From Actinomycetes bacterium (GTDB lineage: Bacteria > Actinomycetota > JAICYB01): 64,000 bases of DNA. Below are positions 1-11,898 of the stretch, one piece after another. Position 1 is the stretch's first letter. Each line of letters opens with the position of its first letter. The position numbers and the translations under genes were made by a program. Below the pieces are notes generated by a model. It saw nothing but the letters and a program-made list of their open reading frames with translations, was not told where the DNA came from and made no database searches. The DNA is taken from positions 1 through 64,000 of the forward strand of contig JAICYB010000014.1 of assembly GCA_025934435.1 (NCBI GenBank), written 5' to 3'.

Positions 1-141
1 CTCTACACGACCAACGCCGCGCGTCTCCGAGCTCTTCCTCGATATCTCGACCGCTACAATCACCGTCGACCCCACACCTCGCTAGGAGGGCTCACGCCGA
101 TGCAGGTGCTTGTCAACCACGTGAGCGGGAAGCACATCTAG
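1..141 (+). CDS. IS481-family transposase, C-terminal end (partial)
   Basis: Frame 1 is open from the window edge to a TAG at 139-141. It reads as the C-terminus of an integrase-core (rve, DDE) transposase: the stretch YNHRRPHTSLGGLTPMQ is the characteristic tail of IS481-type enzymes, ending in SGKHI. The catalytic D-D-E residues and the left end of the element lie outside the window, so activity cannot be judged. Its stop codon overlaps the stop codon of the convergent PPIase gene on the other strand by two bases. That suggests the element inserted right at the end of that gene, or that the IS end lies further right inside it. Family assignment rests on the tail motif only. Confidence 0.7.
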   Translation, partial: LYTTNAARLRALPRYLDRYNHRRPHTSLGGLTPMQVLVNHVSGKHI

Positions 142-1100
142 GGGTTGAGGTTCGTCGGAGCGCGAACGACCTGGGCTTGCGCCTTGTCGAACCGTCCGTA
201 CTGCGGGTTCACGACGATGTGTGCGTGCCGGACGCGTGCTTCGAGCCACGACTGGTAGTTCTGCTGCTGCAGTTGCTGTTGGAGACCGCTCCGGATCTGC
301 GCGGACGCTTCATCGAGGGGCTGCGTCCGCCGTTCGACCACCTTGAAGAGCTCGAACGCCGTTCCCGTCGGGATGGGATCGGTGACGCCCCCGGGCTTCG
401 CGCGGCCGATGGCGTCTTGCTCCTGCGGTTGCAGCTGCGAGAGCAGGACGAACCCCATGTCGCCGCCGTTGCTCTTGAGCTGATCGATCGACTCCTGCTT
501 CGCGAGTGTCGCGAAATCCGTACCGCTCTCGAGCTTCGACAGCGCATCTCTCACGTCGTTGCTCGATGAGAGCGTCATGCGGAGCAGATGCGCTTCGGCG
601 AATGCGTCGGCGTTCGCTTGGTACGCGGACTTGATGGCTGCGTCCGAAACCGCCGTGTTCCTCACGACGTGCGCTTGCAACTCCTGGTCGAGGAGCAGAC
701 GACGCGCGATGTCTCGTCCGTCGGCCAGTGAGAGGTTCTGCGACTTGAGGAACTGGCTGACCGAGAGACCATCCGACTGCGCGCGTTCGGTGATGAGCTG
801 GTCGACCTGCGCGGACGACGGGTGCACGCCCAGCTTGTCGCCTTCCTGTTCCGCGACGGCTGTGTAGATGAGGGTCGTGAGCACCTGCCGCCGGCCTTCG
901 CCCCGCGCGACGTTCGGGTCCTGGCGTAGCGCGACGCCGAACGTCGGGTCGGCGGTGAGCTGCTTCAGCTGCGCTTCGACGTCGTCCTGCGTGATGCGGT
1001 GCCCGTTGACGGTCGCAGCGGCCACCGTGAGCGACGAGCACGACGCCGCGACGAGGCAGGCAAGCGCGAGGGGAAAAAGCCGGAGGAGGACTGTCTTCAT
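138..1100 (-). CDS. SurA/PrsA-like lipoprotein peptidyl-prolyl isomerase
   Basis: A 320-residue exported foldase. The chosen ATG at 1100 gives a lipoprotein signal: a basic start (MKTVLLRLF), a hydrophobic core and a lipobox ending VAASC. An upstream ATG at 1136 would bury the signal behind 12 residues. Residues about 25-160 resemble the SurA N-terminal chaperone domain (VNGHRITQDDVEAQL). Residues about 170-260 form a parvulin-type rotamase domain containing SNGGDMGF and a typical FELFKVVERR end strand. The role would be folding of secreted proteins at the outer face of the membrane. It follows mfd by 10 bp on the same strand, as SurA-like genes often do in Actinobacteria. Which client proteins it serves is unknown. 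Confidence 0.8.
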   Translation of the reverse strand: MKTVLLRLFPLALACLVAASCSSLTVAAATVNGHRITQDDVEAQLKQLTADPTFGVALRQDPNVARGEGRRQVLTTLIYTAVAEQEGDKLGVHPSSAQVDQLITERAQSDGLSVSQFLKSQNLSLADGRDIARRLLLDQELQAHVVRNTAVSDAAIKSAYQANADAFAEAHLLRMTLSSSNDVRDALSKLESGTDFATLAKQESIDQLKSNGGDMGFVLLSQLQPQEQDAIGRAKPGGVTDPIPTGTAFELFKVVERRTQPLDEASAQIRSGLQQQLQQQNYQSWLEARVRHAHIVVNPQYGRFDKAQAQVVRAPTNLNP

Positions 1101-1110
1101 AACGGGGGCT

Positions 1111-4551
<3,441 letters not shown>

Positions 4552-4559
4552 CGCGTAGA

Positions 4560-4585
4560 GGGCCCGATTCCAAACAACCGGGCCC
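4560..4585. repeat. Inverted repeat in the pth-mfd gap
   Basis: GGGCCCG (4560-4566) and CGGGCCC (4579-4585) form a perfect 7-bp stem with a 12-nt loop, 8 nt upstream of the mfd start on the minus strand. No T-run follows on the minus strand, so it is not a good intrinsic terminator. It may limit read-through or occlude the mfd ribosome site. Function is inferred only. Confidence 0.4.
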
Positions 4586-4607
4586 TTTGGACTTCCTTTC
4601 GCCGAGT

Positions 4608-5186
4608 CTACGGGGAGTGGAGGTGGCTCTGGGCGGCGTCGATGCCGTCGCGAACGAGGATCCGCACCGCTTCGAGTCCTCGTTCGATCGATCCGTCGAT
4701 GAGCCGGCGGTCGTCCGGCGTCACCTTCGAGAGCACGTGGTCGGCGCCCTCTTCCTTCGACGGGGGCTTCCCGACGCCGATGCGCAAGCGAAGGAAATCG
4801 CGCGACCGCAGCGCGGCTTCGATCGAGCGCAGACCGTTGTGTCCGGCGGTGCCGCCACCATCTTTGAAGCGCACCTTTCCCGGCGGGAAGTCGAGCTCGT
4901 CCTGCACGATCAGCAGTTGTTTCGGCGGGACGTTTTCCTTCTTCACGAGACGCGCGATCGGCCGGCCGGAGTCGTTCATGTACGTCGTCGGGATGCCGAG
5001 TACGACGGGCACGCCCTCGATCTCGGTTTCGAGCACGCGCATCTGGCCGCGGTTCCGTTTGAGATCCCCGCCCGCGAGACGCTCCACGAGCTCGGCGCCG
5101 ACGTTGTGACGTGTCCGCGAATACGCGGCACCGGGATTGCCGAGTCCGACGATGACGTAGCCGGGCTTCGACCCGCGGCCGAACAA
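4608..5186 (-). CDS. pth: Peptidyl-tRNA hydrolase
   Basis: 192 residues, normal length for bacterial Pth, which cleaves peptidyl-tRNAs released from stalled ribosomes. The N-terminal signature GLGNPGAAYSRTRHNVG holds the catalytic His and the substrate Asn. TYMNDSGRP, VQDELDFPPGKVRFK and GGTAGHNGLRSI are the other family blocks. The start must be the TTG at 5186 because an in-frame stop (the rplY TAG) directly precedes it, so pth begins on the base after the rplY stop codon and is probably translationally coupled to it. The coupling of L25 and Pth genes is usual in bacteria. Confidence 0.95.
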   Translation of the reverse strand: MFGRGSKPGYVIVGLGNPGAAYSRTRHNVGAELVERLAGGDLKRNRGQMRVLETEIEGVPVVLGIPTTYMNDSGRPIARLVKKENVPPKQLLIVQDELDFPPGKVRFKDGGGTAGHNGLRSIEAALRSRDFLRLRIGVGKPPSKEEGADHVLSKVTPDDRRLIDGSIERGLEAVRILVRDGIDAAQSHLHSP

Positions 5187-5909
5187 CTACTCGCCTTCGG
5201 CGCCCTCGGCTGGTTCTTCGCCCGGCTCCTCGGCTTCGGCCGGCGCGCCTTCCTTCGCCGCCGCGGCGAGCTCCTTGACCGCCTCGAGGTCCTCCGGCGA
5301 CAGCGCGGCGAGGGCCTCGGCCTCTTCGGCCGAGAGGGTGACCTCTTCGGCGACGCGCGGCGCAACGACCGTGCAGAGCGTCGTGCCCTCGTCGGTGAGG
5401 ATCGTCACGCCGGACGGCGGCGTCAGTTCGCGCACTTCGAGCGTCGAACCGAGCTCCATCGCCGACACGTCGTATTCGATGCTCTCGGGAAGAGCCCGCG
5501 GCAGCGCTTCGATCGCGACCATGCGCGTGAGCTGCTCGAGGATGCCGCCGGTCTTGACGCCCGCCGGCGTCCCGATGAGGACGACCTCGACTTCGGTCTG
5601 CACCGGCTTGTTCGCTTCCACACGGTGGAAGTCGACGTGCAACGCGACCTGCTTCACTGCGTCGACCTGAAGGTCCTTGATGAGCGCCAGGTACTCCTGC
5701 CCGCCGTCCACCTTGACGGTGACGAGAGGGTGGGCCCCGTGCGCGTGCAGGACGCGGAGCAGATCGTGACGGTCGACCGACAAGGCGACGGGCTCGATAC
5801 CGGAGCCGTAGATGACGCCCGGAAGCAGCCCGTCGGAACGGAGCTTCTTGACGCTCGAACGTCCGCGGTCGTCGCGCGGCTTCGCGGTGAGAACGATGTT
5901 GTCGGCCAT
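5187..5909 (-). CDS. rplY: 50S ribosomal protein L25 (Ctc/TL5 type)
   Basis: 240 residues, the long Ctc/TL5 form of L25 that binds 5S rRNA. The N-terminal L25 beta-barrel (residues about 1-95, with LPGVIYGSG) is followed by the TL5 C-terminal domain (about 100-190). A low-complexity acidic tail rich in Glu and Ala covers about the last 45 residues. ATG start at 5909. It lies between prs and pth, the standard order. Its 55-nt leader contains a 6-bp inverted repeat (GAGTCC/GGACTC, 5925-5942), which could be a weak regulatory hairpin. Confidence 0.94.
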   Translation of the reverse strand: MADNIVLTAKPRDDRGRSSVKKLRSDGLLPGVIYGSGIEPVALSVDRHDLLRVLHAHGAHPLVTVKVDGGQEYLALIKDLQVDAVKQVALHVDFHRVEANKPVQTEVEVVLIGTPAGVKTGGILEQLTRMVAIEALPRALPESIEYDVSAMELGSTLEVRELTPPSGVTILTDEGTTLCTVVAPRVAEEVTLSAEEAEALAALSPEDLEAVKELAAAAKEGAPAEAEEPGEEPAEGAEGE

Positions 5910-5964
5910 GGTCGTAGAACCTCGGAGTCCTAAGGAGGACTCACGTTAGCACGACTGGGTTCTG

Positions 5965-6942
5965 CTAGTTGTCGCCGCCGAAGATGCCCGAGACCGACTC
6001 GTCCTCGAAGACGGCGCGGACCGCGTCGGCGATGATCTGCCCGACCGACACGACCTGGAGCTTCTCGAAGCCCTTCTCGGGTGGTATCGGAAGGGAGTTC
6101 GTGACGATCACGCGGTCGATCGCGGACTTCTGCAGACGGTCCGTCGCGCCACCGGAGAACACGCCGTGCGTCGCGGCGGCGATCACTTTCGTCGCGCCGT
6201 TGGCGACGAGCGTTTCGGCCGCGACGGCGAGGGTGCCACCCGTCGAGATGCTGTCGTCCACCAGAACGCACACCTTGCCGGCCACATCGCCGACGATCCC
6301 GAGCGTACGAACCTGATCGTGCACGGTCGGCTCGCGGCGTTTGTGGGCGATGGCCAGACCGGCTTCCGGTCCGAGCTTGCGACGGAACTTCTCGGCGTCC
6401 TTCACTTCGCCGGCGTCCGGCGCGACGACGACGACGTGCGATCCGCCGCCGACCTCACTCCGTACCGCTTCGACAAGGAGCGGAAGCGCGGTCAGGTGAT
6501 CGAACGGTACGTCGAAGAATCCCTGGATCTGTCCGGCGTGCAGATCGATCGACATGACGCGGTCGGCGCCCGCGGCGTTCAGAAGGTCAGCCATGAGCTT
6601 CGCGGAGATGGGCTCCCGCGCGAGGTGCTTCTTGTCCTGGCGCGAGTACGGGAAGTACGGCAGCACCGTCGTGACGCGACGCGCGGATGCGCGCTTCAAG
6701 GCGTCGAGCATGATCAACGTCTCGATGATGTGGTCGTTCACGGGTGCGCTGTGCGTCTGGATGATGAAAACGTCGGCGCCACGGACCGACGACAGGAACC
6801 GCGTGTAGACCTCACCGTCGGCGAAGTGCTCGATGTCGACCTCGCTCAGGCTGCAGCCGAGATGCTTCGCGACCTCCTCGGCGAGCTCCGGGTGCGACGT
6901 CCCCGAATACAGGAGAAGGTGCCGCCTCGGTTCGAAGTCCAT
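5965..6942 (-). CDS. prs: Ribose-phosphate pyrophosphokinase (PRPP synthetase)
   Basis: 325 residues, typical class I length. It makes PRPP from ribose 5-phosphate and ATP for nucleotide, histidine and tryptophan synthesis. Visible motifs: FADGEVYTRF, the ATP-loop region LPYFPYSRQDKK, the metal/ribose site SIDLHAGQIQGFF, and the PRPP-binding loop CVLVDDSISTGGTL. The start ATG (6942-6940) overlaps the glmU stop by one base (TGATG), so the two are coupled. The pairing of glmU and prs is conserved in Gram-positive bacteria. Confidence 0.95.
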   Translation of the reverse strand: MDFEPRRHLLLYSGTSHPELAEEVAKHLGCSLSEVDIEHFADGEVYTRFLSSVRGADVFIIQTHSAPVNDHIIETLIMLDALKRASARRVTTVLPYFPYSRQDKKHLAREPISAKLMADLLNAAGADRVMSIDLHAGQIQGFFDVPFDHLTALPLLVEAVRSEVGGGSHVVVVAPDAGEVKDAEKFRRKLGPEAGLAIAHKRREPTVHDQVRTLGIVGDVAGKVCVLVDDSISTGGTLAVAAETLVANGATKVIAAATHGVFSGGATDRLQKSAIDRVIVTNSLPIPPEKGFEKLQVVSVGQIIADAVRAVFEDESVSGIFGGDN

Positions 6943-8276
6943 CAGCCCTTGCGCCCCTTTCTCTTCTTGCCGCCTTTGCGCTCCCGTTTGGTTGCGGGGA
7001 CCCCGTAAACGAGCCCGCCCGCCGCCACGTCACGGGTCACGACCGAACCGGCGCCAGTGTAGGCCCCGCGCCCGACACGAACGGGCGCCACGAGGATGGT
7101 GTCCGAGCCGATGAAGACGTCGTCGCCGATGGTCGTCGCATGCTTGTTCTTGCCGTCGTAGTTCGACGTGATCGTGCCGGCGGCGATGTTCGAACCCTTC
7201 CCGACCGTCACGTCCCCGAGGTAGGAGAAGTGCGGCACCTTCGCGCCTTCGCCGATCTTCGCGTTCTTCATCTCGGCGAACGTTCCGACGTGCGCGCCTT
7301 TCGCGATCTGGGTGCCGGGACGAAGCGACGCGAAAGGGCCCACGTCCGCACCGTCGCCGACCTTCGTCGACCGGAGCACGGCGAACGGACCGATCGAACA
7401 TCCCGAACCGATCTTGGTGTCGTCGTAGAGGAAGACGTTCGGATGCAGGACGGTGTCGGCGCCGACGGTGACGCCGACGTCGACGTACGTCGTGTCGGGG
7501 TCGACCACGGTGACGCCGTCGTCCATGAGTCGTTGGACGACCCGCTTCCGGAGCGTCCTCATCACAACGGCAAGATCGGCCCGCGTGTTCGTCCCCATGA
7601 CTTCGCTCGGATCGCCTTCGACACTCGCAAGCGTTTCACCCGCGTCGACGAGCAGACCGATGACGTCAGTGAGATATCGCTCGCCTTGCGCGTTGTCCGT
7701 GGTGAGCTTCGGAAGCATGCGCGCGAGGATCTGCGCGTCGAACGCGTACGTGGACGTGTTGATCTCTTTCACCCGGAGCTGCTCGGGCGTTGCGTCACGC
7801 GCTTCGACGACCCCGGTGATGGCGCCGTCCGTGCGCAGGATGCGTCCGTACGGCGGCGGGTCGTCGAACATCGCCGTGAGGATCGAGGACGCCGCGGCCT
7901 CCTCGCGCCGCGCTTCGACGAGAGCTTTGAGGCTCTCTGCCCGGACGAGCGGCGCATCGCCGGCGAGCACGAGCACGTCGCCCGTCGCTTGGAGCTTGCG
8001 GAGCCCGATCTGCGCGGCGTGCCCCGTCCCGCCCGCTTCCTTCTGCACGGCGAACACGATCTCGAAGGGGTACTTCGAGCCCTTCAGCGCGTTCTCCACG
8101 GCCTTCCCCGGCGGAACGACCAGGCACACGCGCTTCGGCTTGACGACGCGAAGCGTCTCGAGGACGTGTGCGATGAGCGGGCGTCCGAGCAGCGGGTGGA
8201 GCACCTTCGGGGACGAACCCTTGAAGCGCTTGGACCTCCCAGCGGCGAGGACGATCGCATCCAAACGGTTGGCCAC
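6942..8276 (-). CDS. glmU: Bifunctional GlmU, UDP-N-acetylglucosamine synthesis
   Basis: 444 residues. The N-terminal uridyltransferase domain begins ANRLDAIVLAAGRS and contains SPKVLHPL. The C-terminal half is a left-handed beta-helix of hexapeptide repeats (IGEGAKVPHFSYLGDVTVG) with acetyltransferase activity. The product UDP-GlcNAc feeds peptidoglycan synthesis. The C-terminus ends in a Lys/Arg/Gly-rich tail (RKGGKKRKGRKG), which is common in Actinobacteria. The start is GTG at 8276; no earlier start fits the conserved N-terminus. Confidence 0.95.
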   Translation of the reverse strand: MANRLDAIVLAAGRSKRFKGSSPKVLHPLLGRPLIAHVLETLRVVKPKRVCLVVPPGKAVENALKGSKYPFEIVFAVQKEAGGTGHAAQIGLRKLQATGDVLVLAGDAPLVRAESLKALVEARREEAAASSILTAMFDDPPPYGRILRTDGAITGVVEARDATPEQLRVKEINTSTYAFDAQILARMLPKLTTDNAQGERYLTDVIGLLVDAGETLASVEGDPSEVMGTNTRADLAVVMRTLRKRVVQRLMDDGVTVVDPDTTYVDVGVTVGADTVLHPNVFLYDDTKIGSGCSIGPFAVLRSTKVGDGADVGPFASLRPGTQIAKGAHVGTFAEMKNAKIGEGAKVPHFSYLGDVTVGKGSNIAAGTITSNYDGKNKHATTIGDDVFIGSDTILVAPVRVGRGAYTGAGSVVTRDVAAGGLVYGVPATKRERKGGKKRKGRKG

Positions 8277-8296
8277 GCCTCCAGTTAATCAGCCGG

Positions 8297-8851
8297 TCAG
8301 CCGACAGTTGCGCTGAAGGAGAACGTGTCCCCTCCGGACGTCTGGCCCGGTGGCTGGTAGCGCAGCTTGACGGAGGTCGCGCCGGCACCCTGGGCCCGGT
8401 ACGTCCAAACGTGCGTCTGCGAGCGCCCGGCGGTCGGCGGCGAGGTCTGGGGCGCAGGCGTCGACGCGCTCGACAGCTCCTCGAGGACCTTCGAGCTCGG
8501 CTTCTGGTCGTAGACCCAGCTGTAGCCGGTGCTCGGGTTCTCGTCGAGCTCGAGCTTCACCGTGTCGCCTTTGACGAGTGAGAGATGCATGCCGTTGTCC
8601 TTCGACGTCAGCGTGAACGTCTTCACCGGTCGGGTCGCCGGAGCCGCGGTGGCGGCGGCTTTCGTCGGCGTCGCGCTCATCGGTGCACTCGTCGCCGATC
8701 CTGACGGCGCCGGCGAGGGCGAGGACGAGGGGGATACCGAAGGCGTCGGCGACGCGGACGCCAGCGACGACTTCGTCGACTTGGCGCACGCGGACGCCGC
8801 GAGCGCGGCGATCAGGAGCGCTGCGGCAACGAGAAGGTGCGACTTCTTCAT
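8297..8851 (-). CDS. Chagasin-like (I42) protease-inhibitor lipoprotein
   Basis: 184 residues with a lipoprotein signal (MKKSHLLVAAALLIAALAAS, then AC), a 50-residue Ser/Pro/Ala/Thr linker, and a C-terminal domain of about 95 residues. That domain carries the chagasin/I42 hallmark NPSTGYSWVY and a conserved end strand near GGDTFSFS. Chagasin proteins inhibit papain-like cysteine peptidases; bacterial members are poorly characterised. The ATG at 8851 has AAGGG six bases upstream, better than the overlapping ATG at 8857. It sits between tRNA-Gln and glmU, reads in the same direction, and would act outside the membrane. Confidence 0.7.
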   Translation of the reverse strand: MKKSHLLVAAALLIAALAASACAKSTKSSLASASPTPSVSPSSSPSPAPSGSATSAPMSATPTKAAATAAPATRPVKTFTLTSKDNGMHLSLVKGDTVKLELDENPSTGYSWVYDQKPSSKVLEELSSASTPAPQTSPPTAGRSQTHVWTYRAQGAGATSVKLRYQPPGQTSGGDTFSFSATVG

Positions 8852-8960
8852 CTCCATCCCTTCGGTATCCGGGTTACGGCTGTGCCCGCGAGTCTCGGCT
8901 GGACCGGATACGCGTGGCAAGTGTGACGGGGTGTGCGCGAAGTCCCGGCCGCCGTCTGAG

Positions 8961-9031
8961 CTGGGAGGCGCGGACTCGAACCGCGATAACGGGAGCCAAA
9001 GTCCCGGGTCCTGCCATTGGACGACCTCCCA
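8961..9031 (-). tRNA. tRNA-Gln (anticodon UUG)
   Basis: A 71-nt cloverleaf read on the minus strand: acceptor TGGGAGG/CCTCCCA with discriminator G73, D-arm GTCC/GGAC, anticodon stem CGGGA/TCCCG around the loop CTTTGGC (anticodon TTG), and T-arm CGCGG/CCGCG with the loop TTCGAGT. CCA is not encoded. U1-A72 and G73 fit glutamine identity. It lies 3 bp beyond the ispE stop, so it may be processed from the same transcript. Confidence 0.95.
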
Positions 9032-9034
9032 CTG

Positions 9035-9838
9035 CTACGTCGTAAGTCTAAGAACCACGCCGGCGTCGACCGGTTCGGCCAGCTCGACGCGGTCGAAGGA
9101 TGCGGCGATACGCTCCGGGATCTCGCTCCCGATCGCGACGACCGTGGGGCCGCTCCCGGAGACCCACGCCGTTCCGTAGGTCTCGCGCATGATCTCGACG
9201 CGCGCCGCGAGGCCCGGCACGATCGCGCACGCCGCGGCCTCGAGATCGTTGTGCTCGATGCGGTCCGAGCCGGAGCCGGGCAACTCGTCGAACGCGCGAT
9301 AGGCGTCCGCCGCCGAGATGCCTTGATCTGAGATCCCGAGGACGAAACCGAAGCCCGACGTCGAACCGATGCGCCGAACAAGCTCGCCCCGTCCGGAAGC
9401 GTGGACGAGTCCCCCGAGCAGGAGCGCCGGAACGTCGGATCCGATCTCGGACGCGAGCTCGACGAGACGGCGCGCGGGAAGATCGGCTCCCCACAGCACG
9501 TTGAGCGCGCAGAGCGCAGCGGCGGCGTCGGCGCTCCCGCCGCCGAGTCCGGCTGCTATGGGGATGCGCTTGTCGATCGTGATCTTCGTCGGTCGAGCGA
9601 ACCGTTCGAGTAGCCCGGCCGCGTCCAGCACGAGGTTCGACGACTCGAGGCCGGGGTGACCCGGGACGATGACGCGGACGCCGTCGCCGTCGTCGGCTTC
9701 GAGTGTCAGCTCGTCGGCGAGTGAGATCGTCTGCATCACGCCGGATACGTCGTGGTAGCCGTCCTCGCGGCGCGGGCCGACTCGCCAGCCGATGTTGACC
9801 TTCGCATGCGCGAACGCTTTCACCCGGCGAAGCTTCAC
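9035..9838 (-). CDS. ispE: 4-diphosphocytidyl-2-C-methyl-D-erythritol kinase
   Basis: 267 residues, a GHMP kinase of the MEP isoprenoid pathway. It opens with KAFAHAKVNIGWRVG, has the ATP loop PIAAGLGGGSADAAAAL, and ends with the GHMP C-terminal motif WVSGSGPTVVAI. The frame stays open well upstream, but the conserved start of the family fits GTG at 9838, which overlaps the rsmA stop as GTGA. The order rsmA-ispE is typical of Actinobacteria. Confidence 0.93.
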   Translation of the reverse strand: MKLRRVKAFAHAKVNIGWRVGPRREDGYHDVSGVMQTISLADELTLEADDGDGVRVIVPGHPGLESSNLVLDAAGLLERFARPTKITIDKRIPIAAGLGGGSADAAAALCALNVLWGADLPARRLVELASEIGSDVPALLLGGLVHASGRGELVRRIGSTSGFGFVLGISDQGISAADAYRAFDELPGSGSDRIEHNDLEAAACAIVPGLAARVEIMRETYGTAWVSGSGPTVVAIGSEIPERIAASFDRVELAEPVDAGVVLRLTT

Positions 9839-10620
9839 TGCGATGCGAAGAGGCACGCGTACTCTTCCAGTGATACGTCCTCGGGACGGGCGTTCGACGC
9901 GATCCCGCATCCGGGCTCGCCGATACCGAGCGAATTCCGCAGCGTCTTGCGCCGATGCGCGAACGCGCGCCGGACGAAGCCGAAGAACGCTGCTTCGTCC
10001 GCGACGTCGACCGGCGGTTCCCGTCGCTCGAAGGCGACGAGCACGGACGAAACCTTCGGGGGCGGCATGAAGACGGAGCGCGGAACCTCGGCGACGATCT
10101 CGGCGCGTGCTCTGTACTCGATGTGCACCGAGACCGAGCCGTAGATCTTGGAGCCCGGTGACGCCGTCCATCGCTCCCCGACCTCCCGCTGCACCATGAC
10201 GAGACCACCTCGGACCTGCGGAAGATCGTCGAGCACGTGCAGGATGAGGGGCGTCGCGACGTTATAGGGAAGGTTCGCGACGAGACGTGAGGGTTCGTCG
10301 AGATCGACGGACATCGCGTCGCCGACGAGCAGCTCGACGTTATCGAGACCGGCGATCATCTCCCGCAGCGCCTCAGCCACTTCGTAGTCGATCTCGATCG
10401 CGACGACACGCTTGGCTGCTTCGGCGAGCGCGACGGTGAGCGAACCGATGCCCGGACCGATCTCGACGATCGTTTCGTCCGGATCGATGCTCGCCAGCCG
10501 GACGATCTTGCGCACGGTGTTCGGATCGACCAGGAAGTGCTGCCCGTGCTTACGTCCCGCGCGGAGGTTGTAGCGCTGCAGGAGATCCGACGCGACGGAC
10601 GGGGTGACGTGCACCCCCAC
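9835..10620 (-). CDS. rsmA: 16S rRNA dimethyladenosine transferase RsmA (KsgA)
   Basis: 261 residues. It methylates A1518 and A1519 of 16S rRNA (E. coli numbering). The SAM-binding motif VEIGPGIGSLTVAL, the catalytic block ANLPYNVATP and the C-terminal AFAHRRKTLRNSL are clear. Two GTG codons two residues apart (10620, 10614) can both serve as start. The gene begins 4 nt after the stop of the upstream G5 protein gene and overlaps ispE by 4 nt. Confidence 0.94.
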   Translation of the reverse strand: MGVHVTPSVASDLLQRYNLRAGRKHGQHFLVDPNTVRKIVRLASIDPDETIVEIGPGIGSLTVALAEAAKRVVAIEIDYEVAEALREMIAGLDNVELLVGDAMSVDLDEPSRLVANLPYNVATPLILHVLDDLPQVRGGLVMVQREVGERWTASPGSKIYGSVSVHIEYRARAEIVAEVPRSVFMPPPKVSSVLVAFERREPPVDVADEAAFFGFVRRAFAHRRKTLRNSLGIGEPGCGIASNARPEDVSLEEYACLFASQ

Positions 10621-10624
10621 AGTC

Positions 10625-11824
10625 TCAGCTATCGACGCGGACCCTGATCGTTCCGGAACCGAGAGGAGCCAGTTGCCGGAAGGCGTCGTCCGAGAGGTCG
10701 ATGATCCGGCCGTCGACGTACGGCCCCCGCTGGTTGATGCGCACGATCACCGACTTGCCCGTCGCGAGGTTCGTCACCTTCACGGTCGACCCGATCGGGA
10801 GCGTGCGATGCGCCGCGACCATGCCGTCGGCCGTGAACCACGACGCGTCGCCCGTTTCGGAACCGCCGTGCGCGGTGAAGGTGGGGCCCTTCGTCCCGAC
10901 GCGGACGATGTAATCGCGCGCGTGCCGGACGACTTGCGAGCCGACGAGCGACGACGAGATACGACGGCCGTCCTCCATGAGGACCGAGTACGTGTCTACC
11001 TCGAGCCCTTCGCGCCCCTGCTGGATCACCTCGCTCGTGCCGCTGTCCATCGACGAGTCGTGCCGCGTGACGTAGGAGTACGGGAGCGAGACGTTGACCG
11101 ACTCGGTGACGTACCGCACGCGGACGACCCTGATCCACTCGCCGTCGAACGGCACGGACGATCGCACCGGATAGACGTAGTCCTTCGACCCGACCCCGAT
11201 GTCCGCTTGTTCCAGGAGGTGCTGGACCGTATCCGCGCTGGACACGATGTCGCGGTGCAAACCGTCCACGCGGACGACGGCGTGGACGGCATTGCGGACG
11301 TAGATCACCGTCGACGGCGCAAGCTTCGTCGATGCGTCCGGGTAGACGTGGTCGTTTTGTCCGGGTCGGAGCCCGAGATCTCTCAGCACCTCTCCGACCG
11401 TCAAGCCGTGCGCGACGACGCGGCGGTGGTGGCCGTCGACCACGAGCAAGACGTGCTTCGCCCGGCGGTAGACAACGCGGTCGCCCGGCCGCAGACGGTG
11501 CGCCGGCAGCACGAGGTCGTCTTTGTGCACGTGGACGCCTTGGCGTTCGAGGAGCGCCTTCGCGGACACCGCATAGGTGCGCACGTGCCGCACGTTTCCT
11601 TCGACGTCGATCGCAACGGTTCGTTGTCCCGCGAACGCGGCGATCGGCGCGGCGAGCGCGAGCAGCATGACGAGCGCGCGAGCGACGAACCGTCCGCCGC
11701 CGCCGAGTGCGGCGCGCCGGCGAGGCGTCGGACGACGCACCGGCGCCGGCACGAGCTCGAGCCGTCTGAGATCCGGAGCCTCCGCGCTCCCCGGGCGCGC
11801 AGGCAGAACGAGAAGTTCCGTCAT
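10625..11824 (-). CDS. DUF348-G5-RlpA-like DPBB secreted protein (RpfB position)
   Basis: 399 residues from ATG 11824. An N-terminal membrane anchor/signal (FVARALVMLLALAAPIAAFA) follows a Pro/Arg-rich cytoplasmic stretch. Next come ubiquitin-like DUF348 repeats (about residues 75-230), then a G5 domain (about 230-305). The C-terminus is a double-psi beta-barrel with MVAAHRTLPIGSTVKVTN and NQRGPYVDGRIIDLS, the RlpA signature. RpfB of this locus in Actinobacteria normally ends in a lysozyme-like Rpf domain; here an RlpA-type barrel replaces it. The likely role is peptidoglycan binding or cleavage in the wall. Neighbours tatD and rsmA keep the RpfB synteny. Confidence 0.82.
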   Translation of the reverse strand: MTELLVLPARPGSAEAPDLRRLELVPAPVRRPTPRRRAALGGGGRFVARALVMLLALAAPIAAFAGQRTVAIDVEGNVRHVRTYAVSAKALLERQGVHVHKDDLVLPAHRLRPGDRVVYRRAKHVLLVVDGHHRRVVAHGLTVGEVLRDLGLRPGQNDHVYPDASTKLAPSTVIYVRNAVHAVVRVDGLHRDIVSSADTVQHLLEQADIGVGSKDYVYPVRSSVPFDGEWIRVVRVRYVTESVNVSLPYSYVTRHDSSMDSGTSEVIQQGREGLEVDTYSVLMEDGRRISSSLVGSQVVRHARDYIVRVGTKGPTFTAHGGSETGDASWFTADGMVAAHRTLPIGSTVKVTNLATGKSVIVRINQRGPYVDGRIIDLSDDAFRQLAPLGSGTIRVRVDS

Positions 11825-11837
11825 GGGATTGGGCGCG

Positions 11838-11854
11838 AAGCTAGCAGCGGTAGC
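11838..11854 (-). promoter_or_regulatory. Candidate promoter of the DUF348-G5 gene
   Basis: On the minus strand an extended -10 (TGCTAGCTT) lies 13 nt before the ATG, with TTGCAG 17 nt upstream as a weak -35. The 14-nt block at 11841-11854 recurs exactly upstream of tRNA-Ala (53147-53160) at the same 17-nt distance from the gene. Support is pattern only. Confidence 0.3.
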
Positions 11855-11898
11855 AGGATGCTGCAAATGCCCGGCAAGCGAACGCGTGTTCGCGCCTG

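Noticed and set aside
4560-4585. Intrinsic terminator between pth and mfd
   Set aside because: The stem is good but no T-run follows on the minus strand, so only an inverted repeat is reported.
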